From contig NZ_FNET01000027.1 of the NCBI RefSeq assembly GCF_900100275.1, forward strand, positions 1 through 64,000: 64,000 nt of DNA, read 5' to 3'. Below are positions 23,945 to 32,197 of this stretch, one piece after another. Position 1 is the stretch's first letter. The number at the start of each line of letters is the position of its first letter. Below the pieces are notes generated by a model, which saw nothing but the letters and a program-made list of their open reading frames with translations, made no database searches and had not been told where the DNA came from. Source of the stretch: Lentzea albidocapillata subsp. violacea (lineage in GTDB: Bacteria > Actinomycetota > Actinomycetes > Mycobacteriales > Pseudonocardiaceae). The translations under genes and the position numbers were made by a program.

Positions 23945-25930
23945 TCAGGCAGCCAGTGCGATGACCGGCACCGTCTGACCCATCGCCCGCGCGTACAGCG
24001 CCTCGAAGCGCTCCAGCGTCGTGCCCAGCGCGTGGTGCGAGATGATCTCGCTGCTGGCCGCGCCCATCCGCGCCCGCATCGGCGCGTCGTGCACGAGCGT
24101 GTGCAGGCGCTGGGCCAGCTGGTTGACGTCGCCGGGCTCGAACAGCCAGCCGTTGCGGCCGGAGTGCACGAGGTGCGGCAGTGCCATGGCGTTCGCGGCG
24201 ATCACCGGCTTGCCCGCGGCCATCGCCTCCATGGTGGCGAGGCTCTGCAGCTCCGCGACGCCGGGCATGACGAACAGGTCGCAACGGGCGTAGGCGTCGA
24301 GCAGGTCGTCCTCGGAGACGAAGCCGTGGAACCGCACGCGGTCCGTGATCTCCAGGTCGCGGGCCAGGAGCTCCCACTCCGCCTTGCAGGTGCCGTCGCC
24401 GACGATCTCGCCGAACGCGCCGGGCACGCGGGCCAGGGCACGCAGGAACTCGTCGACGCGCTTCTCCTCGTCCAGCCGTCCCACGAACAACGCGGTCGGA
24501 CGGTCGTTGTGCGTCACGGAACGCTGGTAGCGGGCGATGTCGATGCCGCACGAGACGGGCACCGCGGCCGTGGGGAAACCGCTGTCGTGCAACAGCTGCA
24601 CGGCGCGCGGGGTCGGCGCGGTCACGACGTCGGCGCGGCCGAAGACGCGGGCCAGGTCGCGGTAGGCGAACTTGCGGGCCATGCCCTGCAGGAACGCCGG
24701 CACGTGGGCGTGGCTGAACAGGTTCTCCGGCATGAAGTGGTTCGTGGCGAGCGTCGGGATGCCCTGGGCGACAGCGGAGTTCAGGACGAACCGGCCCACC
24801 ACGAAGTGCGCCTGCACGTGTACGACATCGGGCTTGAGCGACTTGATCAGTGCGTCGGCTTCCTTGGAGGCCTGCCACGGCAGGCAGAAGCGGAAGTCCG
24901 GGTAGAACGGCAGCCGGTGCGACCGGAGCCGGTGGACTGTCACGCCGGGGATCTCCGTGGCCTTGGGCGAGTCCGGGGCGATGACATGGACGTCGTGACC
25001 CTTCTCGGCGAGGCCGACCGCCAGGCGCTGCGCGAAGCGCGCGGCACCGTTGACGTCCGGCGGGAACGTGTCGGCGGCGATGACGACGCGAAGCGCGCTG
25101 GAGGTGTTCACGAGAAGCTCCGTTCGGATGTTTTCACGAGGTTGACGAGCAAGTGCGAACACGCCGCAAACGGCGGCGAGAGCGCAGGCGAACAGCGCGA
25201 CACCGGTCAAAGGAGACAGATGCGCGGCCTCGCCGAGCAGGAAGGCACCGAGGCCCACGGCGACCAATGGGTCCACCACGGTCAGGCAGGCGACGGCGAG
25301 ATGAGGGGGTCCGCCGGCGTAGGCGTGCTGGACCAGCCAGCCGCCGACGGCGAGTGAGAGGGCGATGCCGAGCACGGACGCGAGGTGCGAGAGCCCGAAA
25401 CCGCCTTGCTGCACGGACTGGGAGACGGCGCGCATCAACACGGACACGTAGCCGTATGCGACGCCACCGGCTGAGGCGAACGCCACAGCGCGAACGCGTG
25501 CGTTCGACGTAAGGGCTGCGATCACGCCCGGCACCGCGATCAGGCCGAGAGTCACGAGTCCGGCGGTGAGTTCGATGTCCGGCGCGACCTTCGTCGCGGT
25601 CGCACTGCCCGAGGCGAGCAACACGAACGCACCCACGCCCACGGTCGTGAGCAGGATCGCCGGCAACTCACGGAAACGGCGGTCCATCAACGCGGTCATG
25701 CCGATCGCGAGCACGCCGATCGGCTGCACGACCGTCAACGGCGCCATGCCCAGCGCGGCGGCGTGCACTCCGGCACCGGCGATGAGCAACGCGAGGCCGC
25801 CGAGCCAGCGGGGCTGCCGCAGGACACTGGCGCGGGCTCCGGTCGAGGCGATCGCGTCGTGCTGCAGGCGGGCCGCGAGGGCGAAGCACACGGCACCGAA
25901 CACGGCGAGCGTGATGGCGATCATGGTCAT
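23945..25930 (-). CDS. DMT-type transporter fused in frame to a GT4 glycosyltransferase
   Basis: A single 661-codon frame. Residues 1-265 form about nine membrane spans of the DMT/EamA-like type. Residues 274-661 are a GT-B glycosyltransferase family 4 enzyme: FPPDVNGAARFAQRLAVGL, the donor loop FVGRLDEEKRVDEFL, and E-x7-E as EAMAAGKPVIAANAMALPH-type motif. There is no stop codon between the parts. GTG 25111 (NTSSALRVV) has GGAG 7 nt upstream and is where stand-alone GT4 relatives would begin, so two proteins may be made. ATG 25930 overlaps the DUF998 stop as ATGA. Confidence 0.78.
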   Translation of the reverse strand: MTMIAITLAVFGAVCFALAARLQHDAIASTGARASVLRQPRWLGGLALLIAGAGVHAAALGMAPLTVVQPIGVLAIGMTALMDRRFRELPAILLTTVGVGAFVLLASGSATATKVAPDIELTAGLVTLGLIAVPGVIAALTSNARVRAVAFASAGGVAYGYVSVLMRAVSQSVQQGGFGLSHLASVLGIALSLAVGGWLVQHAYAGGPPHLAVACLTVVDPLVAVGLGAFLLGEAAHLSPLTGVALFACALAAVCGVFALARQPRENIRTELLVNTSSALRVVIAADTFPPDVNGAARFAQRLAVGLAEKGHDVHVIAPDSPKATEIPGVTVHRLRSHRLPFYPDFRFCLPWQASKEADALIKSLKPDVVHVQAHFVVGRFVLNSAVAQGIPTLATNHFMPENLFSHAHVPAFLQGMARKFAYRDLARVFGRADVVTAPTPRAVQLLHDSGFPTAAVPVSCGIDIARYQRSVTHNDRPTALFVGRLDEEKRVDEFLRALARVPGAFGEIVGDGTCKAEWELLARDLEITDRVRFHGFVSEDDLLDAYARCDLFVMPGVAELQSLATMEAMAAGKPVIAANAMALPHLVHSGRNGWLFEPGDVNQLAQRLHTLVHDAPMRARMGAASSEIISHHALGTTLERFEALYARAMGQTVPVIALAA

Positions 25931-26502
25931 GAGGTGCGCCTCACCTGTAGTGCCGCGATGGCGAAAAGGAGTCCGTAAAGTGAAGCGAACAAAACGCGTT
26001 CCGTAAGTCCGCGTGCCTCGAAACCCGCGAAGGAAACGTGGCTGACCAGAAAAGCCGCGCTGGAGACACTCGCCGTTATTGCGACACCGAGCAGGGCCGG
26101 AAACTTGCGGGCGATGAGCACACCGGCCGCGGGCAACGCCATGAACATGACCGCGCCGGCGTACCGGTGGATGTAGCCCGACATGGACGTCGGCGCCCCC
26201 GTCGGATCGGTCGGGAAGATCGTCGACACGGTCAGCCCTGCCGACCAGATGCCGATCAGCCACTGCGCTGACCTGCCTACACCGTGCAGGTTGACGGCCA
26301 GCAAAGCTGAGACGGCCGCGAGACTAAGAGACGTCGCCGCGAGCCAGCCCGTGCCGTTGTCCACGAACACGTAGTCGCTGATCACGTCCGTGACCGGGTT
26401 GAGCTGACCTGCCGACATGACATGCAGGTAGAAAATCGGGACCAGTGAGAACACCAGGCCCCCGACCACCAGTCCCCGTCTTTTCTCCCCCGCTTCGATC
26501 AC
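25927..26502 (-). CDS. DUF998 family membrane protein
   Basis: 191 aa with six predicted spans. The motif LNPVTDVISDYVF after the first helix and FPTDPTGAPTSMSGYIHRYAGAVMF in the middle are typical of DUF998. Function unknown. It is the first gene of a two-gene minus-strand operon with the DMT-GT4 fusion, so it may serve the same envelope pathway. Confidence 0.82.
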   Translation of the reverse strand: MIEAGEKRRGLVVGGLVFSLVPIFYLHVMSAGQLNPVTDVISDYVFVDNGTGWLAATSLSLAAVSALLAVNLHGVGRSAQWLIGIWSAGLTVSTIFPTDPTGAPTSMSGYIHRYAGAVMFMALPAAGVLIARKFPALLGVAITASVSSAAFLVSHVSFAGFEARGLTERVLFASLYGLLFAIAALQVRRTS

Positions 26503-26679
26503 GGGAAAAGTCTCTTCCGAATGCCGTGATCAACCAATGGGGAACTCCCCCGAGCGAACCCTGAGGTGTCCCTGAGTCACCGGGGTAGGGCTAGCCCCAC
26601 CTTTTTCAGCTCTGCTTCAGGAATAGGCCGATTGACCCAGCTGCGTGCGGGTCGCCCGGACCGCCTAGGCTGCGTGCTC

Positions 26680-27609
26680 GTGAGCCCGAATCCCCAGCCT
26701 GCGGTGGAAGTGTCGGGGCTGGTCAAGAGGTACGGCTCGAAGACCGCCGTCGACGGCCTTGATCTCGTTCAGCAGCCCGGCACCGTGCTGGCCCTGCTCG
26801 GGCCCAACGGCGCGGGCAAGACGACGACCGTCGAGATCTGCGAGGGCTTCCGCACGGCCGACGCCGGTTCGGTGCGCGTGCTCGGGCTCCCGGCCGGCAC
26901 CGAGGCGCTGCGGCCCCGCATCGGCGTGATGCCGCAGGGCGGTGGCGGCTATCCCGGCATCCGCGCCGAGGAGATGCTGAACCTCGTGGCCGCGTGCGCC
27001 GCCCATCCACTCGATCCGAAGTGGCTGATCGAGGTCCTCGGGCTCGGTGGCGCGGTGCGCACCCCGTACAAGAGGCTCTCCGGCGGCCAGCAGCAGCGGT
27101 TGTCGCTCGCGTGCGCGCTGATCGGCCGTCCCGAGCTCGTGTTCCTGGACGAGCCGACCGCGGGCATGGACCCGCAGGCACGCCGTCTGGTGTGGGACCT
27201 CGTGGGCGCTCTCAAGGAAGACGGCGTGTCCGTGCTCCTGACGACGCACCTGATGGACGAGGCCGAGTCGCTGGCCGACGACGTCGTGATCATCGACGAG
27301 GGCCGCGTGGTCGCGCACGGCTCGCCCGCCGAACTGACCGCGAACCGGCCGGACGACCAGCAGCTGCGGTTCCGCGCCCGGCCCGGTCTCGACACCACGC
27401 TGCTGTCCGCCGCACTGCCCGAGCGGTTGAAGGTGCGCGAGGTGACGCGGGGCGCGTACGTCGTGGAGGGTCTGATCGACCCGCAGGTCGTCTCGACCGT
27501 CACGTCGTGGTGCGCGCAGCAGGGCGTGCTGGCCGAGGAACTGACGGTGGCCAAGCGCAGCCTCGAAGACGTTTTCCTGGAGCTGACCGGCAGGGAGCTG
27601 CGCTCGTGA
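26680..27609 (+). CDS. ABC transporter ATP-binding protein (DrrA/CcmA-like)
   Basis: About 309 aa. Walker A GPNGAGKT near residue 46, signature LSGGQQQRLS, Walker B LVFLDEPTAGMD and the switch His in TTHLMDEAE. The C-terminal extension is as in daunorubicin-type exporters. GTG 26680 is chosen; the upstream in-frame start at 26566 lies in lower-quality sequence with a GGGCTAGCCC palindrome (26588-26597). It corresponds in order to Rv1458c. The substrate is unknown. Confidence 0.9.
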   Translation: MSPNPQPAVEVSGLVKRYGSKTAVDGLDLVQQPGTVLALLGPNGAGKTTTVEICEGFRTADAGSVRVLGLPAGTEALRPRIGVMPQGGGGYPGIRAEEMLNLVAACAAHPLDPKWLIEVLGLGGAVRTPYKRLSGGQQQRLSLACALIGRPELVFLDEPTAGMDPQARRLVWDLVGALKEDGVSVLLTTHLMDEAESLADDVVIIDEGRVVAHGSPAELTANRPDDQQLRFRARPGLDTTLLSAALPERLKVREVTRGAYVVEGLIDPQVVSTVTSWCAQQGVLAEELTVAKRSLEDVFLELTGRELRS

Positions 27610-28364
27610 CCACCTTCGCTCCCGGCACGTTCAAGCCCTCGCCCGGCCGCGGGTCGCTGCCACGCATGCTGTTCGTGCACGCGCGCACCGAGGCGACGCT
27701 GACGTTGCGCAACGGCGAGCAGATCCTGCTGACGGTGATCATCCCGCTGGCGTTGCTGGTGGCGTTGTCGTTGATGTCGGTGATCCCGATGCCGGAGCCG
27801 CGCGTGGGGTCCGCCACCGCGCGGATCTTCGCCCTGGCGATCATCTCGTCGGCGTTCACCGGGCAGGCCATCGCGCTCGGCTTCGACCGGCGTTACGGCG
27901 TGCTGAAGCGGCTGTCGGCCTCGGCGCTGCCCCGCTGGCTGCTCGTCGCGGGACGGGTCTGCGGCGCGCTGGTCGTGGTCGCGCTCCAGATCGCGTTGCT
28001 GGCGGTCACGGCGCTGTTCCTGGGCTGGCGCTTCCCGCTGAGCGGCCTGCCGTGGGTGGTGCTGCTGATCGTCCTGGGCACGCTGACGTTCGGCGCGCTG
28101 GGTGTGCTGCTGGGCGGTTCGCTGCGGGCCGACATCGTGCTGGCCCTGGCGAACATCATCTGGTTCGTGCTGCTGATGGTCGGCGGTGTGGCGCTGTCCG
28201 TGCCGGTCGGGTTCGTGCACCTGCTGCCGTCCGCCGCTCTGGCTCAGGCGCTGGAAACCTCTGTGGTGCACGGCACGGCACCGGGTGTGGGCCCGGTCGC
28301 AGTGCTCGTGGCCTGGGGTGTTGTGGCGGGTGCGTTGGCTACCCGGACGACAAAGCTCACCTAG
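27606..28364 (+). CDS. ABC transporter permease (DrrB/ABC-2 type)
   Basis: 252 aa with six hydrophobic spans and the ABC-2 motif GFDRRYGVLKRLSASALPR in the second loop. GTG 27606 overlaps the ATPase stop as GTGA, making an obvious transporter pair. Corresponds in order to Rv1457c. Located directly before ctaA, so a link to haem or respiratory-chain assembly is possible but unproven. Confidence 0.9.
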   Translation: MTTFAPGTFKPSPGRGSLPRMLFVHARTEATLTLRNGEQILLTVIIPLALLVALSLMSVIPMPEPRVGSATARIFALAIISSAFTGQAIALGFDRRYGVLKRLSASALPRWLLVAGRVCGALVVVALQIALLAVTALFLGWRFPLSGLPWVVLLIVLGTLTFGALGVLLGGSLRADIVLALANIIWFVLLMVGGVALSVPVGFVHLLPSAALAQALETSVVHGTAPGVGPVAVLVAWGVVAGALATRTTKLT

Positions 28365-28383
28365 CGAGACCTACCATCAAGGC

Positions 28384-29301
28384 GTGTCGAAGCTGACCGC
28401 CTTCCTCGTGTCCTGGCAGCGCGCTTTCGCGATTGCCGTCGTCATCGCGCAGGCCGGAATCGCGGTCACCGGGTCGATCGTCCGCGTGACCGGCTCCGGG
28501 CTCGGCTGCCCGACGTGGCCCGAGTGCGTCGAGGGCAGCGTCGTCCCGGTGGAGCACCCCGAGGTCGCGGCGCTGCACCAGTGGGTCGAGTTCGGCAACC
28601 GGACGCTGACCGGTGTCGTCGGCATCATCGCGGGCCTGTGCGTGCTGGCGGCGTGGTTCCACCTGCCGCGACGCAGGCGGGTGCTCGTGCTCTCGCTCGT
28701 CCAGCTCGTCGGCGTGGCCGTGCAGGCGGTCGTCGGCGGCATCACGGTGCTGACGGGCCTGGCCTGGTACACCGTCTCGATCCACTTCATGATCTCGATG
28801 GGCCTGGTGTGGATGGCCGTGCTGCTCGTGAGCTCGCTGTCCGAGGGCGACGGTCCGGTCAGGCTGAAGGTGCCGGCGCCGTTGATGAAGCTCCAGGTCG
28901 TGATGGCCGTCGTGCTGGGCGCGTTGCTGCTCGCGGGCACCTGGGTGACGGCCGCCGGGCCGCACGCCGGTGACGCGTCGACGCCTCGCCTGGGCGTTGA
29001 GGTCGAGACGCTCGCGCAGATCCACGCGGACCTGCTGTTCCTGTTCCTGGGCCTGCTGATCGCGGTCGGGTTCTTCACCCGCACCCGCACCTACTGGACT
29101 TTGGTCGGCGTCGTGCTCGCTCAGGGTGCGCTGGGCATGGTCCAGTACTGGACGGGTGTGCCGGAGGTGCTCGTGTCGATCCACGTGCTCGGTGCCGGCG
29201 CCGTTGTCGTTGCCACGGCGGCACTCTGGACGTCGTCGCGCGAACGCACGCACGAGGTCGAACTGCCCGCTTCCGAGGATCAGGCGCTCAGCAAGGCCTG
29301 A
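28384..29301 (+). CDS. ctaA: Haem A synthase
   Basis: 305 aa, eight membrane helices. The Cys pair in GLGCPTWPEC, and His residues in HQWVEFGNR, IHFMISMG, IHADLLF and SIHVLGAG, are the expected haem ligands. It oxidises haem O to haem A for cytochrome aa3. GTG 28384 follows the permease by 19 bp. The partner ctaB lies 23 kb away on the other strand, beyond an accessory block. The 3' end overlaps the ankyrin gene by 22 bp. Confidence 0.92.
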   Translation: MSKLTAFLVSWQRAFAIAVVIAQAGIAVTGSIVRVTGSGLGCPTWPECVEGSVVPVEHPEVAALHQWVEFGNRTLTGVVGIIAGLCVLAAWFHLPRRRRVLVLSLVQLVGVAVQAVVGGITVLTGLAWYTVSIHFMISMGLVWMAVLLVSSLSEGDGPVRLKVPAPLMKLQVVMAVVLGALLLAGTWVTAAGPHAGDASTPRLGVEVETLAQIHADLLFLFLGLLIAVGFFTRTRTYWTLVGVVLAQGALGMVQYWTGVPEVLVSIHVLGAGAVVVATAALWTSSRERTHEVELPASEDQALSKA

Positions 29302-30383
29302 GCCTCACCCTGGTCGTTGTGGCCGGCCCAGTTCGCGGGCGTGGCCTCGAAGTTCACGTCGGTGATGGTCCGATCGGCACCCGCGTCGAGCAGGACGCGG
29401 ATGACCGGCAGGTGGCCGCGTTCCGCCGCGAGGTGCAGTGCCGTCACGCCCTCGCCGTGCATCGGCCCGCCGAACGTCGTGCGCTGGTTGGGATTCGCGC
29501 CCAGGTCGAGCAACGTGCGGGTGGCGTTCTCCAGCCCGCACCAGGCCGCCCACGCGAGCGCCGTGCCGCGGTAGACGTCCGCGTCGATCCTGGCGCCACG
29601 TTTGAGCAGGTCGCCCAGGATCTCGGTGCGGTCGTTGCGGGCGGCCCACGACAACGCCTCGTCGAGCACCTCCTGCGGGTCGTTCGTCGGCCACCAGCGC
29701 GGGAACCCGCTGTGCGGGCGGTAGTAGCCGCGCCTGGCCTCCGGTTCGGCCGCCAGGTCCAGCTCACCCAGACCGGCGGCGGTGCGCAGGTTCGGCGGGT
29801 GGACTCCGTGCTGTGCCAGGAGTTCGGCTGTTGTGACGTTGCCCCAGAACAACGCGACCGTGAGCGGTGTGCCGCCTTCGCCCCGTGCGTCCAGATCGGT
29901 GCGAGCACCTCGTTGCAGGAGCATTTGTGCCAGTTTCGGCAGGTTCGAGTAGGCCGCCTGGTGCAATGCCGTCCAGCCGTGGACGTTCTGGTGGTCGATG
30001 TCCGCGCCGTCGTTGAGCAACACCTCGACGAGGCGTTCGTCGCACTTGGCCGTCGCGAGGCCGAGCAGGTCGTTTCCGTTGGTGCCACTGGCCTTCACGA
30101 GCCACGGGTCGCGCGTGATGATCGCCTTGAGCTCACCGGGGTTCTGCATTTCGATGGCCTGGTAGGCGCGGGCGAACGGGCGCGGCTTGCGGATGTTCGC
30201 CCTGAGCGCCTTCCAGTCCTCGCAGCCGTGGGCCCTGGCGAGCACCATGTGCGCGCCCTCGTCCGTCAGCGGCACGTCGTCGAAGACCTCAAGCGCACCC
30301 GGCACGCCATCCCACGCGGAAGCGAGCAGACCCCTGGCCCGCTCCTCGTAGTACTCGATGTCATCACGAAACGGGTGCCACAT
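29280..30383 (-). CDS. Ankyrin-repeat protein
   Basis: 367 aa. At least five ankyrin repeats are visible (for example HGWTALHQAAYSNLPKLAQML, GTPLTVALFWGNVTTAELL, VTALHLAAERGHLPVIRVLL). A helical N-terminal region before them includes VLARAHGCEDWKAL. It is probably a cytoplasmic protein-binding scaffold; the partner is unknown. Marks the left edge of the accessory block after ctaA. Confidence 0.9.
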   Translation of the reverse strand: MWHPFRDDIEYYEERARGLLASAWDGVPGALEVFDDVPLTDEGAHMVLARAHGCEDWKALRANIRKPRPFARAYQAIEMQNPGELKAIITRDPWLVKASGTNGNDLLGLATAKCDERLVEVLLNDGADIDHQNVHGWTALHQAAYSNLPKLAQMLLQRGARTDLDARGEGGTPLTVALFWGNVTTAELLAQHGVHPPNLRTAAGLGELDLAAEPEARRGYYRPHSGFPRWWPTNDPQEVLDEALSWAARNDRTEILGDLLKRGARIDADVYRGTALAWAAWCGLENATRTLLDLGANPNQRTTFGGPMHGEGVTALHLAAERGHLPVIRVLLDAGADRTITDVNFEATPANWAGHNDQGEAQALLSA

Positions 30384-30392
30384 GGCACCACG

Positions 30393-30857
30393 CTACTTCG
30401 GTGCGGCAGGCCTGCGCTCCCACAAAGCGGGGAGTTCCTCCGAGAGCCAACCGTAGAGTTTGTCGACGGTCCTCAGCCGCATCGACCGCTCCGGATCGCC
30501 ACTGAGCAACCGCATGCCGTCGTCGGTGAGCGTCTGGACGCTGGCGATCGCGTCGAACTTGCGCTGGATGAAGTCCGTCCAGGCCTTCTCGTTGATCCGG
30601 TACTCGGCCGCCTGCCGCCCACGCCGGGTCCGCTTGGTCACCAGCCCGACGTTGACCAGGTACTTCAGGTTCGTGCTGATCGACCCGCTGCTCGCCTCCA
30701 GCTCCTGCGAGAGCTCGGCGGCGGTGCGCTCGACCGGCTGGCACACCAGCAGGTAGCCGAGGATACGGCCACCGATCAGCGGGATGCCCTCCTCGGCGAA
30801 GTGGGCCGCGAACCGCTCGATCCAGGCCGACAGGCGGGTCTCCCGTCCGACGCTCAT
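30393..30857 (-). CDS. GbsR/MarR-type transcriptional regulator
   Basis: 154 aa winged-helix protein: GIPLIGGRILGYLLVCQP, then the recognition region AAELSQELEASSGSISTNLKYL, and the wing LVTKRTRRGRQAAEYR. The C-terminal helices dimerise. It likely controls the divergent DinB-like gene through the two palindromes at 30913-30963 and perhaps its own gene. ATG 30857. Confidence 0.88.
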   Translation of the reverse strand: MSVGRETRLSAWIERFAAHFAEEGIPLIGGRILGYLLVCQPVERTAAELSQELEASSGSISTNLKYLVNVGLVTKRTRRGRQAAEYRINEKAWTDFIQRKFDAIASVQTLTDDGMRLLSGDPERSMRLRTVDKLYGWLSEELPALWERRPAAPK

Positions 30858-30912
30858 CTCAGTGATCCCTTTCGGTCGACACTGAAACTATCGTAGCGAT
30901 CTTGTCAATACA

Positions 30913-30930
30913 TGCAACCCGGCGGTTGCA
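30913..30930. promoter_or_regulatory. Operator 1 (TGCAACC-N4-GGTTGCA)
   Basis: A perfect inverted repeat of 7-bp half sites in the gap between the GbsR-like gene and the DinB-like gene. It pairs with operator 2, with centres about 32 bp apart, which is three helical turns. The likely ligand is the neighbouring regulator. Confidence 0.65.
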
Positions 30931-30944
30931 ATACAGGACAGGAA

Positions 30945-30963
30945 GTGCAACCATCGGTTGCAC
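30945..30963. promoter_or_regulatory. Operator 2 (GTGCAACC-N3-GGTTGCAC)
   Basis: A perfect inverted repeat of 8-bp half sites with the same TGCAACC core as operator 1. It lies about 30 bp before the ATG at 30994, where a bound protein would block transcription of the DinB-like gene. Confidence 0.65.
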
Positions 30964-30993
30964 TTCACCTCCGACATCGACAGGGACGTACCG

Positions 30994-31458
30994 ATGGACA
31001 CGACCGCACTTCGCAGCGCCTACAAGAAGTTCCTCGACGTGGCGACGACGCCCGGCCTCGGCGAGGCAGCGGACGGAGGCTGGAACGCCGACCAGGTGCT
31101 GGCCCACGTTCTCAGCGTCGACGCGGCGGCCGCCGCTGTCGCACTCGGCGTCGTGTCCGGCGCCCGCCCCACCTTCGACAACCGGATCTGCCTCGACCGC
31201 TGGAACCTCGACCGGATCATCGCCGAGCATTCCGGCCGAGCCGGCCTGATCACCCACGTCCGCCACCAGGCGGCCGTCCTCTGCGACATCGCCGATCAGC
31301 TCAGCGAGCAGACCGCCGCGGTTCTGGTGCCGTCATTCCTAATGTCCGGCGACGAGCTCGTGCTGGACCAGCCGCTCGCACTCGCCGATCTCGTCAACGG
31401 TCTTGCCGAGAAACACGTACCCGGGCACACCCGGCAATTGGCCGACCTGCGGCCTTAG
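30994..31458 (+). CDS. DinB-like / mycothiol-dependent maleylpyruvate isomerase-type protein
   Basis: 154 aa four-helix protein. Metal-binding His positions are plausible in QVLAHVLSVD (near 38) and EKHVPGHTRQL near the C terminus. The fold is shared with DinB and mycothiol-dependent transferases; the reaction is unknown. ATG 30994 (MDTTALRSAY) with AGGGA upstream is chosen over 30958, which lies inside operator 2. Probably the target of the GbsR-like regulator. Confidence 0.7.
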   Translation: MDTTALRSAYKKFLDVATTPGLGEAADGGWNADQVLAHVLSVDAAAAAVALGVVSGARPTFDNRICLDRWNLDRIIAEHSGRAGLITHVRHQAAVLCDIADQLSEQTAAVLVPSFLMSGDELVLDQPLALADLVNGLAEKHVPGHTRQLADLRP

Positions 31459-31640
31459 ACCGCCGCCGGCACCCGATTCACCGTGGCGAGGAATGCCGAC
31501 CAGGCCTGCGCTGACACCTGCCGGTTCGCTCGGCGACGAGGCTTGTGGAGATCGGCTGGATCGAAGGTGACGGAGATGGTGCCCGCGACGAGCACGGGTT
31601 CCTATTTGCCGGTGCCAGCGTCCACCATCACAAACGGAGG
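31455..31640 (-). pseudogene. Decayed Uma2 gene joined to a DUF397-like tail
   Basis: The minus strand starts VMVDAGTGK then stop, like the start MMVDADVTDAG of the Uma2 gene at 34600. A few bases later it reads SVTFDPADL, like the Uma2 C terminus WVTFDPADL. It continues RQVSAQAWSAFLATVN, like the DUF397 tail LPVSAESWTAFLTDVK at 32920. The order matches the intact copies upstream, with most of Uma2 deleted. It ends across the DinB-like stop. Confidence 0.45.
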
Positions 31641-31751
31641 CTAGAAGGCCAAGCCCTCCCAGCCTCCGCTACGTCAGCAGATCAACCAGAACATGTAAGC
31701 GCTTGGACAAAGCCCAAGTCAGCAGACAGGCGCGAGCGGAGTCGTCTCGTC
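31616..31751. repeat. Direct repeat, left copy (cvnD 3' tail, hairpin, Uma2 start)
   Basis: 136 bp that match 34585-34721. The ~85 bp nearest the islet gene differ at only 2 positions. It includes a detached copy of the last codons of cvnD (DETTPLAPVC-stop in the minus strand), a hairpin with CGGAGGCT/AGCCTCCG arms and the first codons of an Uma2 gene. The pair bounds a ~3-kb islet like the ends of an inserted or tandemly duplicated segment. Confidence 0.85.
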
Positions 31752-31759
31752 GCTGGCCA

Positions 31760-32197
31760 CTAGAAGACGTCGAACTCCTGCCACTGGACGCAGGTGGGGC
31801 GCTCGGCGGTGCGCATGAACTCGTGCAGCGCCTCCCGCAATTGAGCCAGCGAAACCACGGAGTCGGACGGGAACGCGACGTCGGCGTCGCGGTCCAGCCA
31901 CAGCGTGGCCGTCGCCGGCTCGGACTTAGTGGTCCAAGCGCGGCGAGCCTGGGCGTCCATCAGGTAGAGGGCGGCGGTGCCCGATTCTCTGTCCGTGGCG
32001 AACTTCAGCTGGTGGTCCGGGAGGCCCAGCGCACCCACGGTGGGTCGCCCGTCGGCGACGACCACCGTCGGATGCGGCTGGTGGTTGGCAAGCACGTCGT
32101 CGAGGAGCGCGTCGAGCGCGGTTGCCGTGTACACGGCAACCGGCTCGTCGTCATCGTCGACGTCGCGGAAGTACCAGACGCTGAGCGAATTAGTCAC
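31760..32197 (-). CDS. Imm1-family immunity protein (probable antidote to the adjacent deaminase)
   Basis: 145 aa. TALDALLDDVLANHQP, LGLPDHQLKF, GTAALYLMD and the C-terminal block LREALHEFMRTAERPTCVQW match the Imm1 immunity family, which ends in a conserved ERPTCxxWQE-like motif. It is acidic, as expected for a protein that binds a toxin. GTG 32197 overlaps the toxin stop as GTGA, so antidote translation follows the toxin. Assignment to Imm1 is by motif recall, not by search. Confidence 0.75.
   Translation of the reverse strand: MTNSLSVWYFRDVDDDDEPVAVYTATALDALLDDVLANHQPHPTVVVADGRPTVGALGLPDHQLKFATDRESGTAALYLMDAQARRAWTTKSEPATATLWLDRDADVAFPSDSVVSLAQLREALHEFMRTAERPTCVQWQEFDVF

Noticed and set aside
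31616..31751. Direct repeat as target-site duplication of an insertion sequence
   Set aside because: 136 bp is far too long for a target duplication, and no transposase or terminal inverted repeats are present between the copies.
31719..31901. 60-codon minus-strand frame ending DETTPLAPVC
   Set aside because: Only the last ten codons match cvnD, within the repeat; the rest is antisense to, or out of frame with, the immunity gene.
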